This document shows, piece by piece, positions 8,146 to 16,002 of a DNA stretch of 64,000 bases; the first letter of the stretch is position 1; each line of letters starts with the position of its first letter. Under the pieces are notes generated by a model. It saw nothing but the letters and a program-made list of their open reading frames with translations. It did no database searches and was not told the origin of the DNA. The stretch is from the NCBI RefSeq assembly GCF_002262885.1, contig NZ_NKYF01000003.1, positions 124,001-188,000 on the forward strand, given 5' to 3'. The translations under genes were made by a program, and so were the position numbers. Source of the DNA: Pseudonocardia sp. MH-G8. Lineage in GTDB: Bacteria > Actinomycetota > Actinomycetes > Mycobacteriales > Pseudonocardiaceae.

Positions 8146-8816
8146 CCACCGTGGAACCGGTCGGCGTGCTGATCGTCGACGACGACCCGCTGGTGCGGGC
8201 GGGCCTCGCGATGATGCTCGGCGGGGTGCCGGAGATCCTCGTGGTCGGCGAGGCGGGTGACGGCGCGGAGGTGCCCGCGCTCGTCGACCGGCTGGCCCCG
8301 GACGTGGTGCTGATGGACATCCGGATGCCCGGCGTCGACGGCCTCACGGCCACCGAGCACCTCCGCGCCCGCCCCTGCGCTCCCGAGGTGATCGTGCTGA
8401 CCACGTTCGACGCCGACCGGCACGTCCTGCGCGCGCTGCGGGCCGGTGCCGCCGGGTTCCTGCTGAAGGACACCCCGCCCGGGGAGATCGTCACCGCGGT
8501 GCGGCACGTGGCCCAGGGCAGGCCGGTGCTCTCCCCCGCCGTGACGCGGCGGCTGATCACCCGCGTCGCCGACAGCGACCACGACCGGCGCCGGGCCCGC
8601 GCCCGGGTGCTCCTCGCGCAGCTCAACGACCGGGAACGCGACGTGGCCGTCGCGGTCGGCGAGGGCCGATCGAACGCCGAGATCGGGGCCGCGCTGCACC
8701 TCGCGCTGCCCACGGTGAAGACGCACGTCTCGAACGTCCTCTCCAAGCTCGATCTCAACAACCGCGTCCAGATCGCGCTGCTCGCCCACGACGCCGGCCT
8801 CCTCGACCGGCCGTGA
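8142..8816 (+). CDS. NarL/FixJ-family response regulator
   Basis: This 224-residue regulator has an N-terminal receiver domain with the acidic pocket VDDDP, the phosphorylated Asp59 in VVLMDIRMPG and the conserved Lys in FLLKDT. A C-terminal LuxR-type helix-turn-helix follows (LNDRERDVAVAVGEGRSN to PTVKTHVSNVLSKLDL). It is translationally coupled to the histidine kinase, so it is its cognate partner. Targets cannot be read from the sequence; the two divergent membrane proteins upstream and the DinB gene are the nearest candidates. It converges on the DinB gene with a one-base gap and no terminator. Confidence 0.95.
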   Translation: MTTVEPVGVLIVDDDPLVRAGLAMMLGGVPEILVVGEAGDGAEVPALVDRLAPDVVLMDIRMPGVDGLTATEHLRARPCAPEVIVLTTFDADRHVLRALRAGAAGFLLKDTPPGEIVTAVRHVAQGRPVLSPAVTRRLITRVADSDHDRRRARARVLLAQLNDRERDVAVAVGEGRSNAEIGAALHLALPTVKTHVSNVLSKLDLNNRVQIALLAHDAGLLDRP

Positions 8817-8817
8817 G

Positions 8818-9357
8818 TCAGCGGGGGGTGACCGCCCGGCCGACCGCGCCGATGTCGTGGACGTGGTGGCGGGCCTCGTGCAGGGCGTGGCGCACCAGCC
8901 AGCGGGCGGTGCGTTCCTCGTCGGGGCGCCTGCGGCCCACCCGCTCCCAGTCGGTGGTGGCCGCGATCTCGTCGAGGAACCCCGCGAGGTGGGCGTCCAG
9001 CTCGGCGAGCACCGCGTCGAGGTCGGCCTCGTTGTGCCGGAACCGCACGGTGCGCAGGTCGTTCAGCATCGGCTCGTGCACGGGCGTGTCCTCGGTGCGC
9101 GTGCGGTGCAGCCGGATCGTGGACGTCGCGAACACGTCGCGCACGTGGCAGGCGTACTCGACCACCGACCACGTCCGCGGCGCGGGGCGCACGCGCCGCA
9201 GCGCAGGCGCCACGGCGGACACGGCGGCGCGCACCTCCTCGGGCACCCCGCGCAGGGCGGCGGTGGCGGACTCCACCGAGGTGTCGGCGTAGGACATCGG
9301 GCAGTCGGCGCAGACGTGGTCCTCGCCCGCGAGCGGGGGCACCCGGGCCGGGTCCAT
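8818..9357 (-). CDS. DinB-family protein
   Basis: This 179-residue protein has a DinB/YfiT-like four-helix bundle. Candidate metal ligands are a His after the first helix (WSVVEYACHVRDVF) and the C-terminal pair in LVRHALHEARHHVHDI. The N-terminus carries CADC (EDHVCADCPMSYADTS), as in many DinB proteins with a short Cys-containing leader. This supports the ATG at 9357, preceded by a good AGGAGG site, over the internal ATG. Such proteins are often thiol-dependent transferases or stress proteins; no substrate is implied here. It is divergent from the aldo/keto reductase. Confidence 0.85.
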   Translation of the reverse strand: MDPARVPPLAGEDHVCADCPMSYADTSVESATAALRGVPEEVRAAVSAVAPALRRVRPAPRTWSVVEYACHVRDVFATSTIRLHRTRTEDTPVHEPMLNDLRTVRFRHNEADLDAVLAELDAHLAGFLDEIAATTDWERVGRRRPDEERTARWLVRHALHEARHHVHDIGAVGRAVTPR

Positions 9358-9397
9358 CCGATCCTCCTCGACTCCGTCGGCTGATCGTCTGCGCGCG

Positions 9398-9403
9398 TAA
9401 GCT
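9398..9403 (+). promoter_or_regulatory. -10 box TAAGCT, leaderless aldo/keto reductase
   Basis: TAAGCT lies 8 bases before the GTG at 9412, so the transcript probably begins at or near the start codon. No ribosome site precedes that GTG, which fits leaderless translation. Confidence 0.45.
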
Positions 9404-9411
9404 ACGCCCCC

Positions 9412-10365
9412 GTGACGGTCGGCACCTCGCAACTGGGCATCGGCCTCGCCGCCGTCGCCCGTCCCGCCTACATCACGTCCGGCCGCGCGGCCGACCTCGG
9501 CTCGCACCGGGACGTCGACGAGCTGCGCGGCCGCACCGACGCGGTCCTCGACGCGGCGTACGCCGCCGGGATCCGCTACGTCGACGTGGCCCGCTCCTAC
9601 GGGCGCGCCGAGGAGTTCCTGGCCGGCTGGCTGCAGCGCCGTCCCGAGATCGACGACGTCGAGATCGGGTCGAAGTGGGGCTACCGGTACGTGGGCGGGT
9701 GGCAGGTCGAGGCGTCGGTGCACGAGGTGAAGGACCACTCGCTCGAGGCCTTCACCGAGCAGCTCGCCGAGACCGCGGCGCTGCTCGGCCCGCGCCTGGC
9801 GATCTACCACGTGCACTCGGCCACTCCCGACACCGGCGTCCTCGACGACGCCGCGCTGCACAGGGCGCTCGCCGGGCTGCGCGACCGCGGCGTGCGGGTG
9901 GGTGTCTCCACCTCCGGGCCGGCGCAGGCGGAGACGGTCCGGCGCGCCCTGGAGATCCGGGTCGGCGGGGCGCCGCTGTTCACCTCGATCCAGTCCACCT
10001 GGAACGTGTTGGAGACCTCGGTCGGGCCGGCGCTGGCCGAGGCGGCCGACGCGGGCGCGCGTGTGATCATCAAGGAGGCGGTGGCGAACGGGCGGCTCAC
10101 CCCGGGTGCCCCCGACTCCCCACCCGCCGTGGTGGCGCTCGCCGCCGAGCTCGGGGTGCCGCTGGACCAGCTGGCGATCGCGGCCGCCCTCGCCCAGCCG
10201 TGGGCCTGGCGCGTGCTCTCCGGGGCGGTCGACCCGCTGCAGGTCACGAGCAACGCGGCGGCGACCGCTGTCGCGCTCTCACCCACCGTGCTGTCGACGC
10301 TCGGCGAGCTCGCCGAGGAGCCCGGCACGTACTGGTCGTCCCGCTCCGCCCGCCCCTGGAGCTGA
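9412..10365 (+). CDS. aldo/keto reductase
   Basis: This 317-residue AKR-superfamily oxidoreductase has the catalytic tetrad visible in order: Asp and Tyr in DVARSYGRAEEFL, Lys in EIGSKWGYRY and His in IYHVHSATP. It is expected to use NADPH to reduce aldehydes or ketones in the cytosol. The GTG start has no ribosome site and sits 8 nt after a -10 box, so the mRNA is probably leaderless. It is divergent from the DinB gene across about 54 bases and followed by 159 non-coding bases before the TRAP genes. Substrate is unknown. Confidence 0.9.
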   Translation: MTVGTSQLGIGLAAVARPAYITSGRAADLGSHRDVDELRGRTDAVLDAAYAAGIRYVDVARSYGRAEEFLAGWLQRRPEIDDVEIGSKWGYRYVGGWQVEASVHEVKDHSLEAFTEQLAETAALLGPRLAIYHVHSATPDTGVLDDAALHRALAGLRDRGVRVGVSTSGPAQAETVRRALEIRVGGAPLFTSIQSTWNVLETSVGPALAEAADAGARVIIKEAVANGRLTPGAPDSPPAVVALAAELGVPLDQLAIAAALAQPWAWRVLSGAVDPLQVTSNAAATAVALSPTVLSTLGELAEEPGTYWSSRSARPWS

Positions 10366-10524
10366 CCCGCGGCCGTCGAGCACCGCGAGACGTACACCGC
10401 TCACGTACAGCTCGTAACGATCATTGCCGTCGCGTGGACAACGTCGGTGGCGTGTGCGATGTTGCGCTCACCCGTAGGAGTGATCGCGCTCGCCGCCGAG
10501 CGCCGCTCCCCAGCAGGAGGTGCC

Positions 10525-11523
10525 ATGGCCGTCACCACCAGGAGCCGGACCACGCCGGCACGCCGCCGTCTCCGGACCGTCGTCGCGGCGGCCGGGGTGC
10601 TCGCCCTCGCCGCGTGCGGCAGCAGCGAGCCCGAGGTCCCCGGAGCCGACGGGTCGCTGTCCATCGCGACCGGCGGCACCGGCGGCGTCTACTACCCCTA
10701 CGGGGGTGGCATGGGCACGGTCCTCTCGGAGAACCTCGAGGGCGTCACCGCCACCGTGCAGGAGACCAACGCCTCGGTCGACAACATCCTGCTGGTGCAG
10801 GACGGCGGCGCGGACATCGCCTTCGCCCTGGGCGACACCACGGCCGACGCCGTGGCCGGGGTCGCGCAGTTCGAGGGCCGCGAGGTCACGATCTGCACGC
10901 TCGGCAAGCTCTACGACAACTTCACGCAGGCCGTCACCACGAGCGGCACCGGGATCCGCTCGGTCGCGGACATGCGCGGGAAGCGGGTGTCGGTCGGCTC
11001 GCCGGGCTCGGGCACCGAGGTGATCGCGCTGCGGCTGCTGGAGGCGGCAGGCCTGAACCCCGACACCGACATCCAACGCAGCCAGCTGGGCGTCGGCGAG
11101 ACGGCGCAGGCGCTGCGCGACGGCACCATCGACGCCGGATTCTGGTCGGGCGGGCTGCCCACCGGGGCGCTGGTCGACCTCGCGAGCACCGGGCAGATGG
11201 TGCTGATCCCCACCGCCGAGTACACCGAGGCCCTGGCGCAGCAGTTCGGCCCGTACTACCAGACCGCGGAGATCCCGGCGGGCACCTACCAGGGCCAGAC
11301 CGAGCCGAGCCCGCAGGTCGTGGTGCCCAACGTGCTGGTCGTGCGTTCGGACATGCCCGAGCAGCTCCAGCAGGACATCACGCGCACGATCTTCGAGAAC
11401 GAGGACCGGCTCACCACCGTGCACCCGGCCGCCGCGGACCTCGACGCCACCACGGCGGGCGACGTGGGCTTCGTCGACGTGTGCCCCGGCGCCCGGGCCT
11501 ACTTCGACCAGGCGACGGGCTGA
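10525..11523 (+). CDS. TAXI-family TRAP transporter substrate-binding lipoprotein
   Basis: This 332-residue binding protein has a signal peptide ending in the lipobox LAAC (residues about 28-31). The TAXI signature follows: SIATGGTGGVYYPYGGGMGT, then YDNFTQAVTTSGTGIRSVAD. It captures a small organic acid outside the cell and passes it to the fused permease downstream. ATG at 10525 is chosen because CAGGAGG sits 4 nt upstream; an upstream in-frame GTG at 10447 would place a non-signal sequence before the signal peptide. The following genes are the DUF1850 protein and the permease, the usual TAXI-TRAP order. Confidence 0.92.
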   Translation: MAVTTRSRTTPARRRLRTVVAAAGVLALAACGSSEPEVPGADGSLSIATGGTGGVYYPYGGGMGTVLSENLEGVTATVQETNASVDNILLVQDGGADIAFALGDTTADAVAGVAQFEGREVTICTLGKLYDNFTQAVTTSGTGIRSVADMRGKRVSVGSPGSGTEVIALRLLEAAGLNPDTDIQRSQLGVGETAQALRDGTIDAGFWSGGLPTGALVDLASTGQMVLIPTAEYTEALAQQFGPYYQTAEIPAGTYQGQTEPSPQVVVPNVLVVRSDMPEQLQQDITRTIFENEDRLTTVHPAAADLDATTAGDVGFVDVCPGARAYFDQATG

Positions 11524-11536
11524 CCGGGCACCTGCC

Positions 11537-12013
11537 GTGCGAGCACTGGCCGTCGCCGTATTCGCTGCGGGCCTGCTCACCGCGGGCTGCGCGGCGTCGG
11601 GCCCGGCCGTCACCGTGCGCGACGCCGGCGGTGCGCTGCTCACGCGCGTGCCGGCGCCCGGCGGCGCGTTCGCGGTGAGCTACCGCAACTCGCTCTACGG
11701 CACGCTCGCCGAGGAGCGCTACCGGGTGCAGGACGACGGCGGGTTCCGGCTCGTCCAGCTGGCCGCCGACCAGCTCGCGGTGCTCGAGGAGTACTACGCC
11801 GTGCCGGGCCCGGTGGATGCGGCGCCGGACGGCGACCGGCGCAACTGGGTCGCCCAGCCGGCGCAGCACCCGGTGTTCGGCGACCTCTCCATCGCCGCCA
11901 CCGCGCTCGGCGAGCGCACCCTGCACGTCCCCGGTCACCCGCCGGTGCCCCTGCCGCCGCTGACCGGCGCGTCGGGGGTCACCGTCGTTCTCGACGTCGA
12001 GGAGAGCCGATGA
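11537..12013 (+). CDS. DUF1850 protein, TRAP accessory
   Basis: This 158-residue protein starts at GTG with a short lipoprotein signal (FAAGLLTAGC). The body fits DUF1850, with SYRNSLYGTLAEERYRVQ and LEEYYAVPGP. In other genomes DUF1850 genes commonly sit between a TAXI binding protein and a fused TRAP permease, as here; the biochemical role is unknown. It begins 13 nt after the binding-protein stop and ends in an ATGA overlap with the permease. Confidence 0.85.
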   Translation: MRALAVAVFAAGLLTAGCAASGPAVTVRDAGGALLTRVPAPGGAFAVSYRNSLYGTLAEERYRVQDDGGFRLVQLAADQLAVLEEYYAVPGPVDAAPDGDRRNWVAQPAQHPVFGDLSIAATALGERTLHVPGHPPVPLPPLTGASGVTVVLDVEESR

Positions 12014-14007
12014 CCGCACGACCCGACGGCGACGAGGCCCGCGCCGACCCTCCCGGCGATGCGACGTTCGACGAGGAGGCGCTGCTCGCCGAGTACGAGA
12101 CGGAGAAGCCGGCACGCCGACTCTCCGGGATCCCGCTGCGGGTCGTGCACGTGCTCGGGGCGGTGCTGTCGCTGTACGGGCTGTACTGGGTGTTCAACCC
12201 GATGCCCGCGCAGCAGTACCTGCCCTCGTTCCTGGGGCTCGGGCTGGCACTGACGTTCATGGTCTACCGCGGCTGGGGCCGCTCGCAGCCGGCCCGCACC
12301 GACGGGCGCGCGGACAACCCGCACGTGCTCGACTGGGCGCTGGCGGTGGCGTCGATCGTCCCGTTCGCCTACATCGTGGCCGACTGGGACTCGTTCTTCC
12401 GCCGGGCCGTCGTGCCCACCGACCTCGACCTCGTGATGGGCACCCTCGCCATCGTGCTGACGCTCGAGGCCGCGCGGCGCACCGTGGGCCTGCTGGTGCC
12501 GCTGGTGGTGGTCGCCTTCCTCGGCTACGCCGCCTTCGGGTCGTACGTCCCGGGGATGTTCGCCACGTCGAGCTACGACTGGGAGCGGCTGGTCGGGCAC
12601 AACGTCATGGGCACCCAGGGCCTGTTCGGCGTGCCGATGGACGTCGCGGCCACCTACATCATCCTGTTCACGGTCTACGGCGCGGTGCTGACGGCGTCGG
12701 GGGCCACACGGTTCTTCATCGACCTGGCGTTCGCCGCGTTCGGGCAGTCCGGCGCCGGCCCGGGCCGGACCGTCACGCTGGCCGGGTTCCTGCTCGGCAC
12801 GGTGTCCGGATCCGGCGTGGCCACCACGGTGACGCTCGGCGGGGTGACCTGGCCGCTGCTGCGCAAGGCCGGCTACCCGAAGGAGAACGGCGGCGCGGTG
12901 CTGGCGGCCGCGGGCATCGGCGCGATCCTGTCCCCGCCCACGCTCGGCGCGGCGGCGTTCATCATCGCGGAGCTGCTGAGCGTCTCCTACCTGCAGGTGC
13001 TGATCTGGGCGACGATCCCCACGCTGCTCTACTACCTCGGGATCATCCTGGCCGTCGAGATGGACGCCCGGCGCTACCGCACCCACGCGATCGACCTGGA
13101 CGTCCGGCCCGCGGGCGCGCTGCTGCTGCGCTTCGGCTACCACTTCAGCTCGCTGGCCGCGATCGTCGTGTTCATGACGCTGGGGCTGACGCCGTTCCGC
13201 GCCGTCGTCTACGCCACCGTGCTCGCGTTCGTGCTGAGCTTCCTCGACCGCAGTTGCCGGATGACCCCGCGCCGCGTCTTCGACGCGCTCGCGGCGGGCG
13301 CGAGCGGCGCGCTCTCGATCATCCCGGTGATGGCGGCGGCCGGGATCATCGTCGGCGTCATGACGCTCACCGGCCTCGGGCTCAAGCTCGCCGGGATCAT
13401 CGTGACGCTGGCGGGCGGCAACCTGGCACTGACGGCGGTGTTCTCCGCGATCGCGGTGACCCTGCTCGGGCTCGCGGTGCCGGTGACGGCGAGCTTCATC
13501 ATCTCGTGGGTGATCATCGGGCCCGCCCTGCAGGACGTCGGGGTGCCCGCATTCGCCGCCGCGATGTTCATCTTCTACTACGCGGTGCTGTCGGAGGTGT
13601 CCCCGCCGACGGCGCTCTCCCCGTTCGCCGCCTCGGCGATCACCGGCGGCAAGCCCGTGCGCACCATGTGGCTCACCTGGAAGTACACGCTCCCGGCGTT
13701 CCTCGTGCCGTTCGTCGTGGTGCTCTCCCCGCAGGGCGTGGGCCTGCTGCTCTCGGGCGGCGTCGGCACGGTCGTGGTCGCGACGCTCACGGCGGCCGCC
13801 GCCGTCGCCTCGCTGGCGGTGGTCACCGGCGCCTGGCTGGTGGGCCCGGCGGGCGTGCCGGAACGCGTGCTGTTCGGCGTCGCCGCCATCGCCCTGCTGG
13901 TGATGGCCCCGATCGCGATCGGGATCGGGATCGGGGCCGCCGTGGCCGGCGTGCTGGTCCACCTGCTGCGCCGCCGCAGGGCGCGGGCCGCCACCGCAGG
14001 CGGCTGA
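12010..14007 (+). CDS. TRAP transporter fused permease (DctQM type)
   Basis: This 665-residue membrane protein combines the small four-helix DctQ-like domain (about residues 45-165) with the twelve-helix DctM-like domain (about 170-640), as is standard for TAXI-TRAP systems. Typical permease motifs include LLGTVSGSGVATTVTLGGVTWP, quoted here only in part, and EVSPPTALSPFAASAITGG. It would import an organic acid using an ion gradient. It is coupled by ATGA to the DUF1850 gene and closes the three-gene operon. Downstream, about 65 bases form GC-rich inverted repeats (CGAGCG / CGCTCG, AAAGCG / CGCTTT) that could be a terminator. Confidence 0.93.
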   Translation: MTARPDGDEARADPPGDATFDEEALLAEYETEKPARRLSGIPLRVVHVLGAVLSLYGLYWVFNPMPAQQYLPSFLGLGLALTFMVYRGWGRSQPARTDGRADNPHVLDWALAVASIVPFAYIVADWDSFFRRAVVPTDLDLVMGTLAIVLTLEAARRTVGLLVPLVVVAFLGYAAFGSYVPGMFATSSYDWERLVGHNVMGTQGLFGVPMDVAATYIILFTVYGAVLTASGATRFFIDLAFAAFGQSGAGPGRTVTLAGFLLGTVSGSGVATTVTLGGVTWPLLRKAGYPKENGGAVLAAAGIGAILSPPTLGAAAFIIAELLSVSYLQVLIWATIPTLLYYLGIILAVEMDARRYRTHAIDLDVRPAGALLLRFGYHFSSLAAIVVFMTLGLTPFRAVVYATVLAFVLSFLDRSCRMTPRRVFDALAAGASGALSIIPVMAAAGIIVGVMTLTGLGLKLAGIIVTLAGGNLALTAVFSAIAVTLLGLAVPVTASFIISWVIIGPALQDVGVPAFAAAMFIFYYAVLSEVSPPTALSPFAASAITGGKPVRTMWLTWKYTLPAFLVPFVVVLSPQGVGLLLSGGVGTVVVATLTAAAAVASLAVVTGAWLVGPAGVPERVLFGVAAIALLVMAPIAIGIGIGAAVAGVLVHLLRRRRARAATAGG

Positions 14008-14072
14008 CCCGGCGAAGGAAAGCGAAGCGCTACCGAGCGAAAGTCGAACGACGGCGCTTTCGTAGTCGCTCG

Positions 14073-14101
14073 TTGACGGTTCAGGCCCTGTTTCCTAAGG
14101 T
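14073..14101 (+). promoter_or_regulatory. sigma70-type promoter of the deoR-led sugar operon
   Basis: TTGACG (14073-14078) and TAAGGT (14096-14101) are separated by exactly 17 bases. It is one of the two best promoter matches in the window and lies about 46 bases before the DeoR start. Confidence 0.65.
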
Positions 14102-14109
14102 CATCGCCG

Positions 14110-14127
14110 GGGTGACTGCGGTCACCC
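14110..14127. promoter_or_regulatory. palindromic operator, probably for the DeoR regulator
   Basis: GGGTGAC (14110-14116) and GTCACCC (14121-14127) form a perfect seven-base inverted repeat with a four-base spacer. It begins 9 bases after the -10 box, over the expected transcription start, a classic repression position. Autoregulation by the adjacent DeoR protein is inferred. Confidence 0.55.
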
Positions 14128-14146
14128 GGTGGAGAGGTGGGGCCGG

Positions 14147-14950
14147 GTGGCGGGCATCGCGGAGCACGAGCGCCAGCAGCAGGTGCTGCGCCTGCTCGAC
14201 GTCGACGGCCGGGTGAGCGTGGCCGACCTCGTGCACCGCTTCGGCGTCACCGCCGTGACCATCCGCAAGGACCTCGAGGTGCTCGAGCGCCGGCAACTGC
14301 TCGCCCGCGTGCGCGGGGGCGCCGTGTCGGCCGACGGGGCCGACGAAGGCGCCTTCGAGATGCGGCTGCGCCACGGCACCCAGGCGAAGGCGGCCATCGC
14401 GCGCGCCGCCGCCGCGCTCGTGCCCGACGGTGCCGCGATCGCCCTGGACTGCAGCACCACCTGCTACCACCTCGCTCAGGAGTTGCGCGGCCGGCGCAAC
14501 CTCATCGTCGTCACCAACGGCCTGCGCGCGGCCGAACTGCTCAGCGACTCCGGCGTCACCGTCGTGCTGCCCGGCGGCACGCTGCGGCGCTCGTCGTGGT
14601 CGGTGGTGGGCGATTTCGGCGACTTCGTCGGGAGCCGGGGCCGGCTCGCGATGGGGTTCTTCGGCGTCCGCGGGCTCTCGCGCGAGCACGGGCTCATGGA
14701 GCTCACGGTCGAGGAGACCACCGTCAAGCGCCGGCTGGCCGCGGCCTGCAACGAGGTGTACGCGCTCTTCGACTCCTCCAAGGTCGGCCGCTTCGCCCTG
14801 CACAGCTTCGCGCCGTCCCAGCGGATCACCGCTCTCTACACGGACGAGGGCGCCGATCCCGACGCGCTCGCGGGCTTCGCCGAGGTGGGCGTGGCCGTCC
14901 ACCGGGTGCCCGTCGCCCACGCGCACACCACGACCGGAACGTCCGCCTGA
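14147..14950 (+). CDS. DeoR/GlpR-family transcriptional regulator
   Basis: This regulator of about 267 residues starts VAGIAEHERQQQVLRLLDVD, the usual DeoR N-terminus. The helix-turn-helix VSVADLVHRFGVTAVTIRKD precedes a DeoRC sensor domain with the phosphosugar-binding segments IALDCSTTCYHLA and VVLPGGTLRRSSW. It probably represses the operon until a phosphorylated sugar intermediate accumulates. GTG at 14147 follows GAGAGG; an in-frame GTG at 14129 would add six residues. It is the first gene of a seven-gene run; the binding-protein gene follows after 26 nt. Confidence 0.92.
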   Translation: MAGIAEHERQQQVLRLLDVDGRVSVADLVHRFGVTAVTIRKDLEVLERRQLLARVRGGAVSADGADEGAFEMRLRHGTQAKAAIARAAAALVPDGAAIALDCSTTCYHLAQELRGRRNLIVVTNGLRAAELLSDSGVTVVLPGGTLRRSSWSVVGDFGDFVGSRGRLAMGFFGVRGLSREHGLMELTVEETTVKRRLAAACNEVYALFDSSKVGRFALHSFAPSQRITALYTDEGADPDALAGFAEVGVAVHRVPVAHAHTTTGTSA

Positions 14951-14976
14951 CCACAGGCGCAGAGGAAGGAGCGACG

Positions 14977-16002
14977 ATGCTCAACAGGCGCATCACCGCG
15001 GCGCTCGCCGTGGCCGCGGCGGGAGTACTGGCCCTCGCGGGCTGCACGCAGCAGAACCCCGGCGGAGGGGGCGGGGAGGGAGGCGGCGAGGACCAGGTCA
15101 GCGTCGCGTTCGTGCCCAAGCTGCAGGGCATCCCCTACTTCGAGGCGATGAACACGGGCGGGCAGAAGGCCGCTCAGGAGCTGGGCATCGAGTGGATCTA
15201 CCGGGGCGCCTCGACGGCGGACCCGGGCGCGCAGACCGAGATCGTCAACTCCCTGATCCAGCAGCGGGTGGACGTCCTCGTGGTCGCGCCGAACGACCCC
15301 GACTCGATGGCCCCGGTGCTGCAGGAGGCCGCCGACGCCGGCATCAAGGTGATGACCGCCGACACCGACGCCCCGAACTCGGTGCGCGAGGCGTTCGTGA
15401 ACCAGGCCTCGCCGGAAGGCGTCGGGACGGCGCTCACCGACTCGCTGCTCGAGGCGATGGGCGGATCGGGCAAGTACGCGATCGTGTCCTGCGGCCAGAC
15501 CGCCGCGAACCTCAACTCCTGGATCGAGGTCCAGCGCCAGGTGACCGCGGAGAAGTACCCGGGCGCGGAGATCGTCGACGTCGTGTACGCGGGCGAGGAC
15601 GAGGCGCAGGGCGTCGCGATGGCGAAGGACCTGATGAACGCCCACCCGGACCTGACGGGGCTCGTCGGCGAGTGCACCGCGTCGGCGCCTGCGGTGGCCA
15701 AGGCCGTCACCGAGGCCGGGAAGATCGGGCAGGTCTTCACCGTCGGGCTGGGCACGCCGCAGTCGATGAAGCAGTACCTGGAGAACGGCTCGTCGTCCGC
15801 GGCGATCCTGTGGGACGTCGAGCAGCTGGGCTACCTGACCGCGTGGGCGGGCCTGCAGCTGGCCTCCGGCACCCCGTTCCAGCCGACGAACGAGGTGAAC
15901 GCGGAGCTGCCCGCCGTCGCGTGGGACGAGGCGAGCAAGGAGCTGCTGCTCGGCGACCCGCTGCGGATCACCACGGACAACGTCGACCAGTACCAGTACT
16001 GA
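14977..16002 (+). CDS. sugar ABC transporter substrate-binding lipoprotein (RhaS/LsrB type)
   Basis: This 341-residue periplasmic-binding-protein-1-type receptor has a lipobox LAGC near residue 25 followed by a Gly-rich linker. The fold is marked by VAFVPKLQGIPYFEAMNTGG, a classic opening for rhamnose- and autoinducer-2-type receptors, and by VLVVAPNDPDSMAPVLQEA. It would deliver a sugar, deoxysugar or polyol to the ATPase and permeases that follow. ATG at 14977 is preceded by AGGAAGGA. Its stop overlaps the ATPase ATG by one base. Exact ligand is undetermined. Confidence 0.9.
   Translation: MLNRRITAALAVAAAGVLALAGCTQQNPGGGGGEGGGEDQVSVAFVPKLQGIPYFEAMNTGGQKAAQELGIEWIYRGASTADPGAQTEIVNSLIQQRVDVLVVAPNDPDSMAPVLQEAADAGIKVMTADTDAPNSVREAFVNQASPEGVGTALTDSLLEAMGGSGKYAIVSCGQTAANLNSWIEVQRQVTAEKYPGAEIVDVVYAGEDEAQGVAMAKDLMNAHPDLTGLVGECTASAPAVAKAVTEAGKIGQVFTVGLGTPQSMKQYLENGSSSAAILWDVEQLGYLTAWAGLQLASGTPFQPTNEVNAELPAVAWDEASKELLLGDPLRITTDNVDQYQY

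Noticed and set aside
11935..13962. Open frame of 675 codons on the minus strand opposite the TRAP permease
   Set aside because: It is rich in His, Arg, Asp and Gly with no domain pattern, and lies antisense to a clear membrane transporter. Long antisense frames are expected at this GC content.
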